Shown piece by piece: positions 63,012 through 64,000 of a DNA stretch of 64,000 nt. The first letter of the stretch is position 1. Each line of letters opens with the position of its first letter. This DNA comes from Cellvibrio sp. PSBB023 (GTDB taxonomy: Bacteria > Pseudomonadota > Gammaproteobacteria > Pseudomonadales > Cellvibrionaceae): assembly GCF_002007605.1 (NCBI RefSeq), contig NZ_CP019799.1, forward strand, positions 2,438,501 to 2,502,500, given 5' to 3'. The translations under genes were made by a program, and so were the position numbers. A model generated the notes under the pieces. The model ran no database searches. It was given only the letters and a program-made list of their open reading frames with translations, and was not told where the DNA came from.

Positions 63012-64000
<989 letters not shown>

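Overview
The window looks like a chromosomal stretch of a polysaccharide-degrading gammaproteobacterium of the Cellvibrionaceae, most likely Cellvibrio or a close relative. The clues are secreted glycoside hydrolases with poly-serine linkers, a CBM10-like module next to a CBM6-like module, a TonB-dependent receptor of the Xanthomonas/Caulobacter type, clustered 'tryptophan halogenase' family proteins, and gammaproteobacterial housekeeping order (rsmI-lpoA-yraN-SIS-BON; regB/regA next to rimI; leuA beside an rRNA operon). Genus assignment is inference from gene content.

Region by region. 1-5406: end of a sensor kinase gene, then an RND efflux pump and its periplasmic adaptor. 5862-23730: a carbohydrate-utilisation locus with a membrane-embedded AraC-type regulator, a secreted GH18 enzyme with a GlyGly-CTERM tail, two adjoining halogenase-family genes (the second without catalytic residues), a TonB-dependent receptor, a third halogenase-family gene, a NagX-like membrane protein, a GH16-CBM10-CBM6 enzyme and a 1306-residue secreted protein of unknown activity. 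Three promoters here (GH18, receptor, GH16) share a 12-bp direct repeat spaced about 21 bp and an extended -10 at a constant distance, so I propose a small regulon run by the adjacent AraC protein. 23835-29440: an LtaS-like sulfatase-fold enzyme, a GH5 lipoprotein with its own transmembrane AraC-type regulator, and a UPF0303 protein.

29441-38223 is the most unusual part: an AT-rich island between host-like genes. It holds a very small precursor peptide gene (29904-30023; class II microcin-type double-glycine leader and a four-cysteine core), a C39-peptidase ABC exporter, a drastically shortened HlyD-like adaptor, and a divergent operon of a MauE/thioredoxin fusion, a SelO-fold protein resembling MchC/MceJ, a HlyC/MceI-like acyltransferase, two family-2 glycosyltransferases (the first frameshifted in a G tract) and a lipoprotein. 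This reads as a modified-microcin biosynthesis system combining parts of siderophore-microcins (class IIb) and of glycosylated, disulfide-bonded bacteriocins, with a precursor unlike either.

38444-62579 is mostly core chromosome: rsmI, lpoA, yraN, SIS isomerase, BON lipoprotein, lemA, M48 protease, an aminotransferase, a YbaK deacylase, exbD, a 1.3-kb stretch with no recognisable gene, an AlgP-like Lys/Ala-rich protein, PilZ and cyclic-nucleotide-binding proteins, a TonB protein with a chalcone-isomerase-like N-terminus, prfC, a MATE transporter, regB/regA, rimI, an unidentified gene and leuA. 62732-64000 is the 3' end of an rRNA operon on the minus strand (5S and partial 23S).
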